From: UBA2421 sp002343075
GTDB lineage: Bacteria > Planctomycetota > Phycisphaerae > Tepidisphaerales > Tepidisphaeraceae
Length of the DNA stretch: 64,000 nt
NCBI GenBank assembly: GCA_937982565.1
Contig: CALJLN010000013.1
Span: forward strand, 53,670 to 117,669
Direction: 5' to 3'
Position 1 is the stretch's first letter. Each line of letters opens with the position of its first letter. Below the pieces are notes generated by a model. It made no database searches. It saw only the letters and a program-made list of their open reading frames with translations, and was not told the origin of the DNA. This document shows positions 50,979-59,788 of this stretch, piece after piece. Made by a program: the position numbers and the translations under genes.

Positions 50979-51320
50979 TCAGAAAAACTCGGCGCCGACG
51001 TCAAACGAGCCGTCTTCGCGCTCGCGGAGGTTGATCACGCGCAGGCGCGTCGAGACGTGGAGGTTTTCTGCCGCAACCACGATCCAGTGCGATGCGCCGA
51101 TTTCCAGCTTCTCGCTGGCGATGAACCCGCAGCCGTGCAGCGACATATCGGTGACGCTGACGCGCTGCTGCTGCGGGCGTCGGCCGCCGGACTGGTCGCT
51201 CAGCCACGCGGGCAGTTCCCGACTCTGCCGCGCACTTCGTCGGCGGTCTTGCTGGGCGGCGGGGGCGGAGGTCTTTGCGGCGGTCGATTTCACGCTTTGC
51301 TTGGTGGTCGTGGCGCTCAT
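50979..51320 (-). CDS. PilZ-domain protein
   Basis: A 113-residue protein with a C-terminal PilZ-type domain: RRRSARQSRELPAW supplies the first Arg-rich c-di-GMP contact (RxxxR), followed by a beta barrel with VTDMSLHGCGFIA matching the second D/N-x-S-x-x-G motif, and RVINLREREDGSFDVGAEF as the final strands. It should bind cyclic di-GMP. The N-terminal 30 residues are Thr, Ser, Lys and Ala rich. A longer start at 51431 would add 37 residues; neither start has a clear ribosome binding site. It is divergent from the gamma-glutamyltransferase gene. Confidence 0.75.
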   Translation of the reverse strand: MSATTTKQSVKSTAAKTSAPAAQQDRRRSARQSRELPAWLSDQSGGRRPQQQRVSVTDMSLHGCGFIASEKLEIGASHWIVVAAENLHVSTRLRVINLREREDGSFDVGAEFF

Positions 51321-51511
51321 ACTGGTTGCATCGGCCCGACCGGCGCGCGACTTTGCGATCTGCAACAATTCTGCCGCAAGATCGAGGCCCGATAAGTCTT
51401 GTCGCAAAACAGGTCCGCAAGGTACAACCATCCCCGAAGTCGGTTTGCAGCCAGATTGTCCGTCCGAAGAACCGTTCAGGGCGGCAGGTTACTTGTCAGC
51501 CGGAGAGAAAC

Positions 51512-53467
51512 ATGATTCAGACACGCCACTTCCCCCCGACCGTGTGGTCACGCTTCGGCGCGACTGTTTTATTCCTCCTGGCGGCGGTTTTGGGTTGCAC
51601 AAAACAGAGCTCGGCATTCAAGCTCGCCGACACCTTTGAAGCGACATTCCAAACCGCCGCAGTCGCCGCCGATCATCCTGTTGCCTCGGCTGCGGGGGCG
51701 GAGATTCTGGCCAAAGGGGGCAACGCGGTGGATGCCGCCGTCGCCACGAGCTTCACGCTTTCAGTCGTCCGCCCCATGAGCTGCGGCATCGGCGGCGGCG
51801 GGTTCATGGTCATCAAGTTCAACAACGATCCGAAACACGGCAATCTCGCCATCGCGCTGAACTACCGCGAAACCACCCCCGCTGCCATAGGCCCCGATTT
51901 TTATGAGAAAGATGCCGACAATGAAGCGTCAACCGTCGGTGGAAAGGCCGTAGCGATTCCGGGGACGGTGCGCGGTCTGCTATCTGCGCTGGAAAAATAC
52001 GGCACACTCGACCGCGCGACGGTTCTCGCCCCCGCCATCCGCGCCGCCGAGGAAGGATATCTTGTCGATCAGTTCGAAATCGACGGCGCGAAGAACCGCA
52101 TCAAGTGGTTCAACGCCGATGAATCGCGCAAGCAGCGGTTTGCGTTTGTGTGGAAGAAATTCCTGCGCGAAGGCCAAATCAAAGTCGGCGACAAAATCAC
52201 CAACCCCGAACAAGCGGCGGCACTGAAGCTGATTGCCCGCGACGGGGCCGACGCGTTTTACAAAGGCGAGATCGCTTCAGCGATCGGGAACGCGGTTAGG
52301 AATGATGGCGGCGTTCTGACGTCGGAGGATCTGGCGGGGTATCAGCATCGCGAAGTTGAGCCGCTGAAGTATCGGGAGTTCGGCAGAGATTTTCTGGGCA
52401 TGCCGCCGCCGAGCAGCGGGGGGACGACGATCGGACAGTTTCTGTTGATCTTTACCCAGTCAAATTCCTTTCGAAGCTTGGCGTTGTCGCGTGCGATGAT
52501 GCTGATGCAGGGTGCATCCAGCGAAACGACGACAATCAACGGCGCCATGGTCGTGAGCGGCGCGTTGGTGAATCAAGCAATGAATGTTACATGGCCCATC
52601 GAAGTGCCCGAGACGATCGAAGGCGTCGATTCCAAGGTCATCATGCGCTTCACCGAGCAGTTGCCGCCATTCGGTTGGATTCGCCAGCACGAACTGGTCG
52701 AATCGATGAAGCACGCCTTCGCCGATCGCGCACGTTGGCTGGCCGATCCGCAATTCTCGGAAGTGCCGACTGAAAAACTCATCTCACGCAAGTACGCCAG
52801 AACCCTCGCCGCGCGCATCAAACAGGACCAGACTTTGCCCGCGGATCAATACGGCTCCGCGACCGCCATTCCCGACGACTCCGGCACCAGCCACCTCTGC
52901 GTGATCGACAAACACGGCAACGCCGTCGCTTGCACCGAGACGATCAATCTCAGTTACGGTTCGAAGTTGGCCGTGCCGGAGTTTGGGTTTTGCCTGAACA
53001 ATGAGATGGACGATTTCACCACACGGCGCGGCGTGGCGAATGATTTTGGGCTGGTGCAGTCCGAGCGCAACATGCCACAGCCGGGCAAGCGGCCGCTGAG
53101 CAGTATGTCGCCGACGATCGTTCTGAATCAAGACGGAAGCGTGTTCATGATCGCCGGCGCATCGGGCGGCCCGCGGATCATTACGGGAACGGCGCAGGCG
53201 ATGCTCAAAGTGCTGATCGAAAACGCAACCGCCGCCGAGGCGGTGGGCGCGCCGCGCATTCATCATCAGTGGCAGCCGGATGTGCTGGAGTACGAGAAAG
53301 GTGCACTAAGCGAACAGAACATCGAAGAACTGAAGAAACGCGGCCACAAGGTGATGCCGGCGAAGGAAGATGTGGGTAACGTGCAGCTCATCCGCCGCAG
53401 CAAAGACGGCAAGGGTTGGGATGCCGCGTGCGACCCGCGTAAAGGGGGCCGCCCGGCGGGGCACTGA
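51512..53467 (+). CDS. ggt: Gamma-glutamyltransferase lipoprotein
   Basis: A 651-residue Ntn-hydrolase that transfers or hydrolyses the gamma-glutamyl group of glutathione and related compounds outside the cytoplasm. The signal ends LLAAVLGC, so it is lipid-anchored. The large-subunit part has GGNAVDAAVATSFTL and GIGGGGFMVI; the autocleavage site is at GTSH with T459 as nucleophile; the small subunit has SMSPTIVLNQDG and GASGGPRIITG. Between about residues 312 and 391 there is an insertion of about 80 residues not seen in usual enzymes. The ATG has GGAGA 5-6 nt upstream. Confidence 0.93.
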   Translation: MIQTRHFPPTVWSRFGATVLFLLAAVLGCTKQSSAFKLADTFEATFQTAAVAADHPVASAAGAEILAKGGNAVDAAVATSFTLSVVRPMSCGIGGGGFMVIKFNNDPKHGNLAIALNYRETTPAAIGPDFYEKDADNEASTVGGKAVAIPGTVRGLLSALEKYGTLDRATVLAPAIRAAEEGYLVDQFEIDGAKNRIKWFNADESRKQRFAFVWKKFLREGQIKVGDKITNPEQAAALKLIARDGADAFYKGEIASAIGNAVRNDGGVLTSEDLAGYQHREVEPLKYREFGRDFLGMPPPSSGGTTIGQFLLIFTQSNSFRSLALSRAMMLMQGASSETTTINGAMVVSGALVNQAMNVTWPIEVPETIEGVDSKVIMRFTEQLPPFGWIRQHELVESMKHAFADRARWLADPQFSEVPTEKLISRKYARTLAARIKQDQTLPADQYGSATAIPDDSGTSHLCVIDKHGNAVACTETINLSYGSKLAVPEFGFCLNNEMDDFTTRRGVANDFGLVQSERNMPQPGKRPLSSMSPTIVLNQDGSVFMIAGASGGPRIITGTAQAMLKVLIENATAAEAVGAPRIHHQWQPDVLEYEKGALSEQNIEELKKRGHKVMPAKEDVGNVQLIRRSKDGKGWDAACDPRKGGRPAGH

Positions 53468-53599
53468 TTGGATGATCATCTGTCAGCCCGCAGAATGCGG
53501 ATTGGCGACTGCGATGGCGAGCCGCGCCGGATGAGCGGCGCCGCGGCGGCGCGCAGCGCGCGATGGGACGAAAATCGGTTAGGTAAAGTGGAGCAGTTG

Positions 53600-53617
53600 C
53601 CCGGAAACCGGGATTTT
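53600..53617 (+). terminator. Intrinsic terminator-like hairpin
   Basis: CCCGG, AAA, CCGGG form a perfect 5-bp stem, followed by ATTTT. It lies 133 nt after the gamma-glutamyltransferase stop and may end that transcript. Confidence 0.45.
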
Positions 53618-53736
53618 CCCAAGCGCGCTGCGCTGGCGTGCGCCGGTTGCGCAGCGCTTCGGTATAGAGTGATGCGCGACGATTTGAAATGTGCTTGTTG
53701 GAATCCGGGACCAGAACGAGACCTTGATGAAGTGAT

Positions 53737-53801
53737 TTGGGACTCTTTCGGACCCGATTGGGACCCTGTTGGGACCCGATTGGGACCTCTTTGGGACCCT
53801 C
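53737..53801. repeat. Six tandem 11-bp repeats, consensus TTGGGACCCNN
   Basis: Consecutive units start at 53737, 53747, 53758, 53769, 53780 and 53791 (the first unit is 10 bp). The core TTGGGACC is intact in four units, one has TTGGGACT and one TTCGGACC; the last two or three bases vary. The 11-bp step is close to one helical turn, so bound proteins would line up on one face. The array is about 290 bp before the GT2 gene. Confidence 0.75.
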
Positions 53802-54087
53802 ATTTTACGGCATTCCAGGACGCCGATTTTGATGAAACCTATTGTTCTTCCGATACTTACAACAGCGGCGATGGGCTGGCGGGGCCGATAACATCTTTTT
53901 TCCGCCTTCCTCTCGACGACCGCGATGTGGTTACGCTCCGAAGCCGATCAAAGAGTGAAGCCGATCAGATGCGAGTCGAGCGGATGCAAGCGGCAATGGA
54001 TTGACGCCGATCGGCGCGGCGGGCACCCCGCAGATTCGCGGAGGGCTTGAGAGTTGGCGGCTGAATCGTAGAAAGCATGTGATCCGA

Positions 54088-55011
54088 ATGATCTCCGTCG
54101 TCGTTCCCATCTTCAACGAACAGGAAAACCTGCCCGAGCTGCGCCGTCGCATGACCGCAGCCCTCGATTCGACCAGCGAGCCGTGGGAACTCATCCTGGT
54201 TAACGACGGCAGCCGTGACGATAGCGCAAAGCTCATCCGGCAGTTCAATTCCGAAGACAGTCGCATTAAGAGCGTGATGCTCAGCCGCAACTTCGGCCAC
54301 CAGCCCGCCGTCACCGCGGGGATTCATCATGCGCGCGGCGATTGTGTGGTGTTGATCGATGGCGACCTGCAGGACCCGCCGGAGGTCATTGCTGAGATGG
54401 TCGGCAAGTGGAAGGAGGGCAATCAGGTGGTGCTTGCCGAGCGGCGCACGCGCGGCGACCTGCACGGCCTGCGCGGCATGGGGTTTCGGCTGTTTTATCC
54501 GGTGCTGAAGCACATCGCCGACCTGCCGCATGGCCCGGATGCCGGCATTTTCGGCCTGATGGATCGCGTGATTGTCGATCACTTTAACAAGCTCCCCGAG
54601 CGCAACCGGTTCATTCCCGGCTTGCGAAGCTGGCTGGGGTTCACCTCCGCGACTGTCGTCTACGACCGCAAAGACCGCGCCGCGGGCAAGCCGAAGCAGA
54701 CACTGCGCAGGCTCATCAAATATGCACTCGACGGCATGATCAGCTTCAGCAACAAGCCGCTGCGCTGGGTCACCTATTTCGGGTTCCTCGTTTCTTTCAT
54801 CGCATTTTTGCTGATTCCGACCTATCTCATCCTTGCAATCAAATACCCAGACCAGGTGGGCCGCGGATTCTTCACCATCCTGCTCACGGTGCTTTTCCTC
54901 GGCGGGGTGCAGCTCATCAGCGTCGGCATTCTGGGTGAGTACATCGGGCGCATCTATGAAGAGATAAAACAGCGGCCGTTGTATGTGGTGGCCGAGACCG
55001 TTGGTTTCTGA
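54088..55011 (+). CDS. GT2 polyprenyl-phosphate glycosyltransferase
   Basis: A 307-residue family 2 glycosyltransferase of the DPM1/GtrB/ArnC kind. The catalytic domain starts ISVVVPIFNEQENLP, with LVNDGSRDDS, the metal-binding IDGDLQDPPE and ERNRFIPGLRSWLGF. Two C-terminal helices (about 230-253 and 268-290) anchor it in the membrane. It would load a sugar onto undecaprenyl phosphate, the donor that GT-C enzymes use. The ATG at 54088 is at the usual family start; the frame is open upstream. It is not next to a GT-C gene but several are in the window. Confidence 0.9.
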   Translation: MISVVVPIFNEQENLPELRRRMTAALDSTSEPWELILVNDGSRDDSAKLIRQFNSEDSRIKSVMLSRNFGHQPAVTAGIHHARGDCVVLIDGDLQDPPEVIAEMVGKWKEGNQVVLAERRTRGDLHGLRGMGFRLFYPVLKHIADLPHGPDAGIFGLMDRVIVDHFNKLPERNRFIPGLRSWLGFTSATVVYDRKDRAAGKPKQTLRRLIKYALDGMISFSNKPLRWVTYFGFLVSFIAFLLIPTYLILAIKYPDQVGRGFFTILLTVLFLGGVQLISVGILGEYIGRIYEEIKQRPLYVVAETVGF

Positions 55012-55066
55012 CGCGGCTGCCCGACGGCTGCTGAAGGTGCGGTTGGCACAGATTGCGCTTGTGCAA

Positions 55067-56458
55067 TCAGCGCAATGCCAGCCCCACCATTAGCACGATT
55101 GTCCCATTGTTCAGCGCGTGCGCAACGATCGGCGCGATGATCGAGCCTCGCCATTGCCGGAGCACCGCCATGTTAAACCCGACCATCGCGATCGCCGGCA
55201 CGCCCGCCCACCCCTGCGGGTGGATTGCACCAAAAATCACGCCGATGATTCCTGCCGCCGCCACCCAGTGCACGCGCGTGCGCAAATGGCCGAAGAAAGC
55301 GCCCCGGAACATCAGTTCCTCGCTCACCGGAGCAAACACCGCGGCGAAGGAGGTGAGCAGAATGAACACGGCGAGCGGTCCGGTGAGTTCATCACCGATC
55401 GGGTGGCTGGCATCGGCACCGCTGATGCGAGTGAGAGTGAAGGTAATCAGAATCCCAAGCGCCATGACGGGCAGGAGGGCAATGTATCCGGCAACGCCAG
55501 CCAGCGTCTCGATCAAAACGCCGCGCCCGCGATGCAGGCCGAGTGCCCGGCGGATGTCGGTGGTTGTCGTTCCCTCCCGCCGGCCGAGAAACGGCCAGCC
55601 GATGCCCAGCGCGAAGGCGAGAACCAGAAGCGGCAGCCCGACCGCGCGCCCGCCGGGCAGATCCGACGCGCCCCAGACAAGCCCCGCCGTCATCAGGCCC
55701 AGGTACAACGCAAACGCCTCAAGCAGCGCGACATCGCGACCCGCGCCCTCCGCTATCGCGAAGCGCAATTTGCCGGTGAGGAGCAGGACAACTCCCGTCA
55801 CCAGCAGCGCCACTCCGACCAGAAGTGCCACGACCACCACGGCCAGGAACCCCGCCAGGACTGAAAAGGTACGAACCGCCTCTGCCTGCAGGACCGACCG
55901 TTCGTCTGAGCGCGACGGATCAACCGTGGCGACGACGTATCGCCCTATCCATTTATGCCGATCGACCAGCGCCTGGCGCGCCGTATCGGTCACGCGCGGT
56001 CCGGGCGCGTCAAGGATCGCCAGAAACGCCTCGGCTGCGGCACGCACGTTCGCATCGCTGGAGTCGAGCGCCGCCGCGACATCGGCGAGGCCTTGTTCGC
56101 GCGCGTGTACGACACAGGTTAACAGCCCGGCATATAATCGGTCGGCGTCGGTGGATGCATTGCTGCGCATCTGCCGCGCGACCTGCGCCCCCGCGGAGTT
56201 GGCGGGTTGCGTGCCGGCCAGCGTGCCGAGCGCGCGATCGGCGCCGATGGCATACCGGAACATCATCAATTGCTGGGCGGTCGGGCCGTCAGCCTCGCGC
56301 GGCTTCTGCTTGCGCGTGAAATTCACGCTCACCACCAAGACCACACAACCGACGATCACCGCCCAACTTACCCACGCCCGCCACGATGCCTTTGCGTCGG
56401 TCGGTGGGAGCGGCGGGGGCAGGTTCGACGCTGGTTGCGGCGCTGGTGTAAGGCTCAT
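55067..56458 (-). CDS. CPBP-family intramembrane metalloprotease
   Basis: A 463-residue membrane protein. The C-terminal 200 residues form the CPBP (Abi/Rce1-like) domain, with motif 1 EELMFRG at about residue 370, motif 2 FGAIHPQG and motif 3 HALNNG, which hold the catalytic Glu and metal-binding His/Asn residues. The N-terminal part has one helix (about 31-46) and a long soluble region of about 150 residues without known domain, then further helices. Such proteases process proteins or are immunity-type proteins. TATGAT lies 9 nt before the ATG. Confidence 0.88.
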   Translation of the reverse strand: MSLTPAPQPASNLPPPLPPTDAKASWRAWVSWAVIVGCVVLVVSVNFTRKQKPREADGPTAQQLMMFRYAIGADRALGTLAGTQPANSAGAQVARQMRSNASTDADRLYAGLLTCVVHAREQGLADVAAALDSSDANVRAAAEAFLAILDAPGPRVTDTARQALVDRHKWIGRYVVATVDPSRSDERSVLQAEAVRTFSVLAGFLAVVVVALLVGVALLVTGVVLLLTGKLRFAIAEGAGRDVALLEAFALYLGLMTAGLVWGASDLPGGRAVGLPLLVLAFALGIGWPFLGRREGTTTTDIRRALGLHRGRGVLIETLAGVAGYIALLPVMALGILITFTLTRISGADASHPIGDELTGPLAVFILLTSFAAVFAPVSEELMFRGAFFGHLRTRVHWVAAAGIIGVIFGAIHPQGWAGVPAIAMVGFNMAVLRQWRGSIIAPIVAHALNNGTIVLMVGLALR

Positions 56459-56467
56459 TGGCGATCG

Positions 56468-56473
56468 ATCATA
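56468..56473 (-). promoter_or_regulatory. TATGAT -10-like element 9 nt before the CPBP gene
   Basis: On the minus strand TATGAT, nine bases, then the ATG at 56458. No ribosome binding site. The 51-bp gap to the divergent gene at 56510 must hold both promoters. Confidence 0.35.
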
Positions 56474-56509
56474 CGCGAGCGCCGACGACAGCCAACAGGA
56501 GTCGCTCTA

Positions 56510-57172
56510 ATGAACGATCTGCCACATGCCGCGCCACACGAGGTTACGCCGGCGCAGCCCGGGCCGGTTATCTCACTGGCCCCGCTCACTTCCGGGGATG
56601 TCTGGAAGCGCGTCGGCGTCTGGACGGCGGTGTGTGGCATCGCTTCAGTGCCGAGTTTCGTCTTCGCCTGGCCGGAAGCAGACCGCGGCGCGATGCTGGT
56701 CGGGGTGCTGCTGTTCATTGGGGCGTATGTGGCCGTGAGCTGCGCCCCTTTCGTTCGCCGGCTGTACCGAAAACCGTTCATGAAGACGTCGATCTTCATC
56801 GGTTACGGCCTGCGCATGGCAGCGACGGCGGTGTTTCCGTATGCGTGGATTGGCGATCTGCTGCCTGGGATGATGGCAGTCGGGCTGACCGATGCGCTCT
56901 TTGGTATTGACTGGAAGCAGTTCAACGAAGAATCGGCGCAGGCGTTTGTGGCGACGCTGTTCACAACGATTGTGCAGGGTCTGCTACTCAACATCATCGT
57001 GGGCACCGCGGTGGCGATCATCTACTTCGCGCAGCGCCTCTTCCGCAAGAACCCCGACGCGATTCAACCGCGGGGGTTTGAAGTGCTGCCGACGGCGTCG
57101 CAGGCGTTGTCATCCGGATCGCCGGAGGCGTCGAATGGTCCAACAGGTTCAGCCGCTGCACCGCGCGGTTGA
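56510..57172 (+). CDS. Membrane protein of unknown function
   Basis: A 220-residue protein with about five hydrophobic segments (about 34-52, 61-78, 94-115, 118-130 and 152-178) after a Pro-rich head and before a polar tail. Words such as RLYRKPFMKTSIFIGYGLRMA and LLNIIVGTAVAIIYFAQRLF look family-like, but I do not recognise the family. The ATG has GGAG 9 nt upstream. It diverges from the CPBP gene and converges on the large GT-C gene, with 10 nt between the stops. Confidence 0.7.
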   Translation: MNDLPHAAPHEVTPAQPGPVISLAPLTSGDVWKRVGVWTAVCGIASVPSFVFAWPEADRGAMLVGVLLFIGAYVAVSCAPFVRRLYRKPFMKTSIFIGYGLRMAATAVFPYAWIGDLLPGMMAVGLTDALFGIDWKQFNEESAQAFVATLFTTIVQGLLLNIIVGTAVAIIYFAQRLFRKNPDAIQPRGFEVLPTASQALSSGSPEASNGPTGSAAAPRG

Positions 57173-57182
57173 GAGTCGTGGC

Positions 57183-59603
57183 TCACTGCGCCCCGGCGGA
57201 AGCGGTGGTGGGAGGTGGTGTCGAGGGTGTTGGCGTTGATGGCGTTGCGGGCGTTGCGTGGACGGCGATGCGCGCGTACTCGCGGCGGCGAAGCTCGTAC
57301 TTCTTCCGCCACGTCCAGTGATCGCGGGCCGCAAAGCCGTCGTCAGAAATCAACCGCCAGCCCGGGCCAAGCGCCGCAGCGATTGGGTCGCGCACTGGCG
57401 CATCGGGCCGACGCTGGCCGTAGCGGTCCCAGGTCACCACGCGCTGGATTTCCGGCAGCTTCTTCACGTCGCCTGCGATCAGCCTCGGGCTGGTGCCGCT
57501 TTGCACGAACCACTGGCGGTCAACCAGCGCGGTGCGACGGCGAAAAGAAGGCGGATCGGCATCGACGCCCACGAGGTGGCACAGGTAGTAGCGCATCGCA
57601 AACGACCCCAGCACCCCGCCGCCGGGTTCGGGCGACCAGATGCCCGTCTGCATGTAGGTGCGCGTGGTGGGCGCGACGACCGGCAGCCGCGCCGCCTGCA
57701 CCAGCGCCCGATCAAACCGCGGGGTGCCGGTGCCCGTGGCGAGAAAGAAATTGGCGCGGGTCAGATCGAGCCCCAGTTGCTTGCTGCGGATGTGCAGCGG
57801 CTGGGCATCAACGATGTCGCGCGCCATCATCCCGGTCGGCGGTTCGCTGCCGCCCCAGACGCGCACTGAAAACTGTGTGAGATTGACTGCAATGAGCAAG
57901 GCAATCGAACTCACCCGCAGGCCGCGCGTCGGCAGGTTCATAAGCGAGGCGCAGAGGATGATCGCAAACGCCGGCCAGAGCGCGCCGAGATAGCGCGGCA
58001 TCCAGAATGAGTTCCACCCGTCGCGCTCCCCCGCCGCTGCGATGGCCATTTGCCGCAACACGACATATTCGATGCACAAGAATGCCGCGAGCGCCGCCCC
58101 CGGCAGAATGACCGACAGCAAACCGCCCGGCCGGCGCACGCTGTTCCGCTCGATCAGCCGCCACACAGCGATGGCCAGCAACACCGCCAACACGGCCAAT
58201 GGAACCGGGTGGGCGACGGTTGCGCAACCCGTGGCCAGCAAGTCCGTCCACTCGCCCCGCGACCCGGGAAGGTCGATGCCGATCGCGGTCCACGGCGCGG
58301 CGAAGAGCGTCCCGGATCGCTCGTTGTAGGGCACCTTGCCCAGAGGAACCGACTTGCAGTAAATCGCGTACGCGGGCAGCAGCAGCCACGCGCCGAGCCA
58401 GAAGATGGGTCGCCAGCTTGAGTTGACGTCGCTCGGCGTTGCGACCGCATCCCGCCCCGCGGCGCGCCGCACGACCGCCCAGACCAGCCCGCCGGCGACC
58501 AGAATGCCGAAACCGACGCTCACCGTCATCAGCGTCTTGAGGACGCGCGGATCAATATCCCGCTGCCAGCTCTTCACCGGCCATTCCCAACTCATGAGAA
58601 ACGCCGTTGCGGCAAATGTCGCGAGGTCGGGGCCGGTTCGCTCGGCGTTGTAGAGATTCACCCACTGGACGCCGGAACTGTTCCAGCTCTCGCTCACACG
58701 GTTATCCCAATCGGTGAAGTGGCCGAAGTGGCCCCACACCAGCAACCCCATCGCCCCGAGGCCGACGACAAACGGCACAATCCGTCGCCAGTGAAGGTGG
58801 CGATGCGTCAGAAAAATCAGCAGTTCAACGCCGACAACCATCAGGCCCAGCGCGTGGTATCCCACCATCGCACAACCGGCGGCGATCCAACAAAGCCAGC
58901 GGAAGGTGGAACGGGAAACGGCAGCGGCAAGTATTGAGTGATAAGGGGCAAGTAATAGTCGGCGAATCCATCCGGTCTGCTCCGCCCGCTCGCCTCTTCC
59001 CCCTTGCCCCTGATTACTTCCGTCCATCCACCAAAGCAGGCAGGCAATGTGCGTCGCGCAGAACAGCCAGAACGGCATATACATCTTGGCATCGCGCGAG
59101 TAGGCCAGCATGTAGGCCGAGCTAGCCGTGAAAAGCGCGACGACGAGGCTTGTACGAACTGAAATGCCAAGCTGTCGCGCGAGAAAGTACATCGCCGGGG
59201 GCATGAGCGACCCGGCCAGCGCCACCGGCAGGCGCATCGTGAATGGCGACAATTCAAATTGCTGCCCGACCCACCAATACACCACATAGTGCAGCGGCAT
59301 AAAGCCATCAAACTGCAGCACGTCCAGCAGTTGTCGAAACGAGCCGCATACCCGCGAAAAGGTAAACGCCTCGTCACCCCACAGCGCCGGCTGGTCGAGG
59401 CTTACAAATCGCAAACCGGTGCCCAGAAGCGTGATGAGGGCAAGCAAAACGCCGGGCCGGCCAAGCAGCCGACGAAGCTTACCCCGCTCCTGCAACCCCG
59501 CCACGGGCATGGAGGCAGTGGGCGCGCTGTTCGCCTCCGCCCGCTCGCCGAGGCTTACGGGCGGCGGGGCGGTTGGGGCGGGCGCGAGCGTCATGGGTTG
59601 CAT
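57183..59603 (-). CDS. Large GT-C membrane glycosyltransferase
   Basis: An 806-residue polytopic protein with about 12 helices. The first periplasmic loop has LDQPALWGDEAFTFSRV, with the DE pair of GT39-like enzymes, and later SRDAKMYMPFWLF and NERSGTLFAAPW. The C-terminal 200 residues form a soluble domain that ends in a Thr/Pro-rich tail. The N-terminus has about 40 polar, Pro/Ala-rich residues before the first helix. It would use a polyprenyl-phosphate sugar donor; acceptor unknown. The ATG at 59603 is chosen; a second one lies three codons downstream. It stands 185 nt after nuoA on the same strand. Confidence 0.82.
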   Translation of the reverse strand: MQPMTLAPAPTAPPPVSLGERAEANSAPTASMPVAGLQERGKLRRLLGRPGVLLALITLLGTGLRFVSLDQPALWGDEAFTFSRVCGSFRQLLDVLQFDGFMPLHYVVYWWVGQQFELSPFTMRLPVALAGSLMPPAMYFLARQLGISVRTSLVVALFTASSAYMLAYSRDAKMYMPFWLFCATHIACLLWWMDGSNQGQGGRGERAEQTGWIRRLLLAPYHSILAAAVSRSTFRWLCWIAAGCAMVGYHALGLMVVGVELLIFLTHRHLHWRRIVPFVVGLGAMGLLVWGHFGHFTDWDNRVSESWNSSGVQWVNLYNAERTGPDLATFAATAFLMSWEWPVKSWQRDIDPRVLKTLMTVSVGFGILVAGGLVWAVVRRAAGRDAVATPSDVNSSWRPIFWLGAWLLLPAYAIYCKSVPLGKVPYNERSGTLFAAPWTAIGIDLPGSRGEWTDLLATGCATVAHPVPLAVLAVLLAIAVWRLIERNSVRRPGGLLSVILPGAALAAFLCIEYVVLRQMAIAAAGERDGWNSFWMPRYLGALWPAFAIILCASLMNLPTRGLRVSSIALLIAVNLTQFSVRVWGGSEPPTGMMARDIVDAQPLHIRSKQLGLDLTRANFFLATGTGTPRFDRALVQAARLPVVAPTTRTYMQTGIWSPEPGGGVLGSFAMRYYLCHLVGVDADPPSFRRRTALVDRQWFVQSGTSPRLIAGDVKKLPEIQRVVTWDRYGQRRPDAPVRDPIAAALGPGWRLISDDGFAARDHWTWRKKYELRRREYARIAVHATPATPSTPTPSTPPPTTASAGAQ

Positions 59604-59788
59604 TTCAATTGCCCCATTCGGAATCCGCAACCACAAATTTCACCCCCGCCGTGCGAAAATCAGTGGTGCATCAATGCGGAAAGGCGTAGCAAGCCAAGCA
59701 GCCTGAAGAGATTAGCCGCAATGACCCCCCGGCAGTATCCAGCGGTTGGTGTAACGCGCCTGAAGCTTGAATTCGACCCAAGAACAGG

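Larger units (their letters stand above)
53468..54087. other. 620-bp region without a convincing gene, holding a tandem repeat array
   Basis: A frame from 53468 to 54004 is open but has poor composition, no ribosome binding site and no motif, and its centre is a tandem repeat with a period that is not a multiple of three, so I do not call it. The stretch holds a terminator-like hairpin (53600-53617) after the gamma-glutamyltransferase gene, the 11-bp repeat array (53737-53801), and an AT-richer segment to about 53900. The downstream glycosyltransferase gene starts at 54088. Confidence 0.55.

Noticed and set aside
53468..54004. A 178-codon open frame between gamma-glutamyltransferase and the GT2 gene
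   Set aside because: It has no ribosome binding site or recognisable motif, its base composition is unlike its neighbours, and its centre is a repeat with an 11-bp period that does not respect codons.
55053..56510. A 485-codon plus-strand frame
   Set aside because: It is the mirror of the CPBP protease gene, whose three catalytic motifs are intact on the minus strand; such long antisense frames are common in GC-rich DNA.
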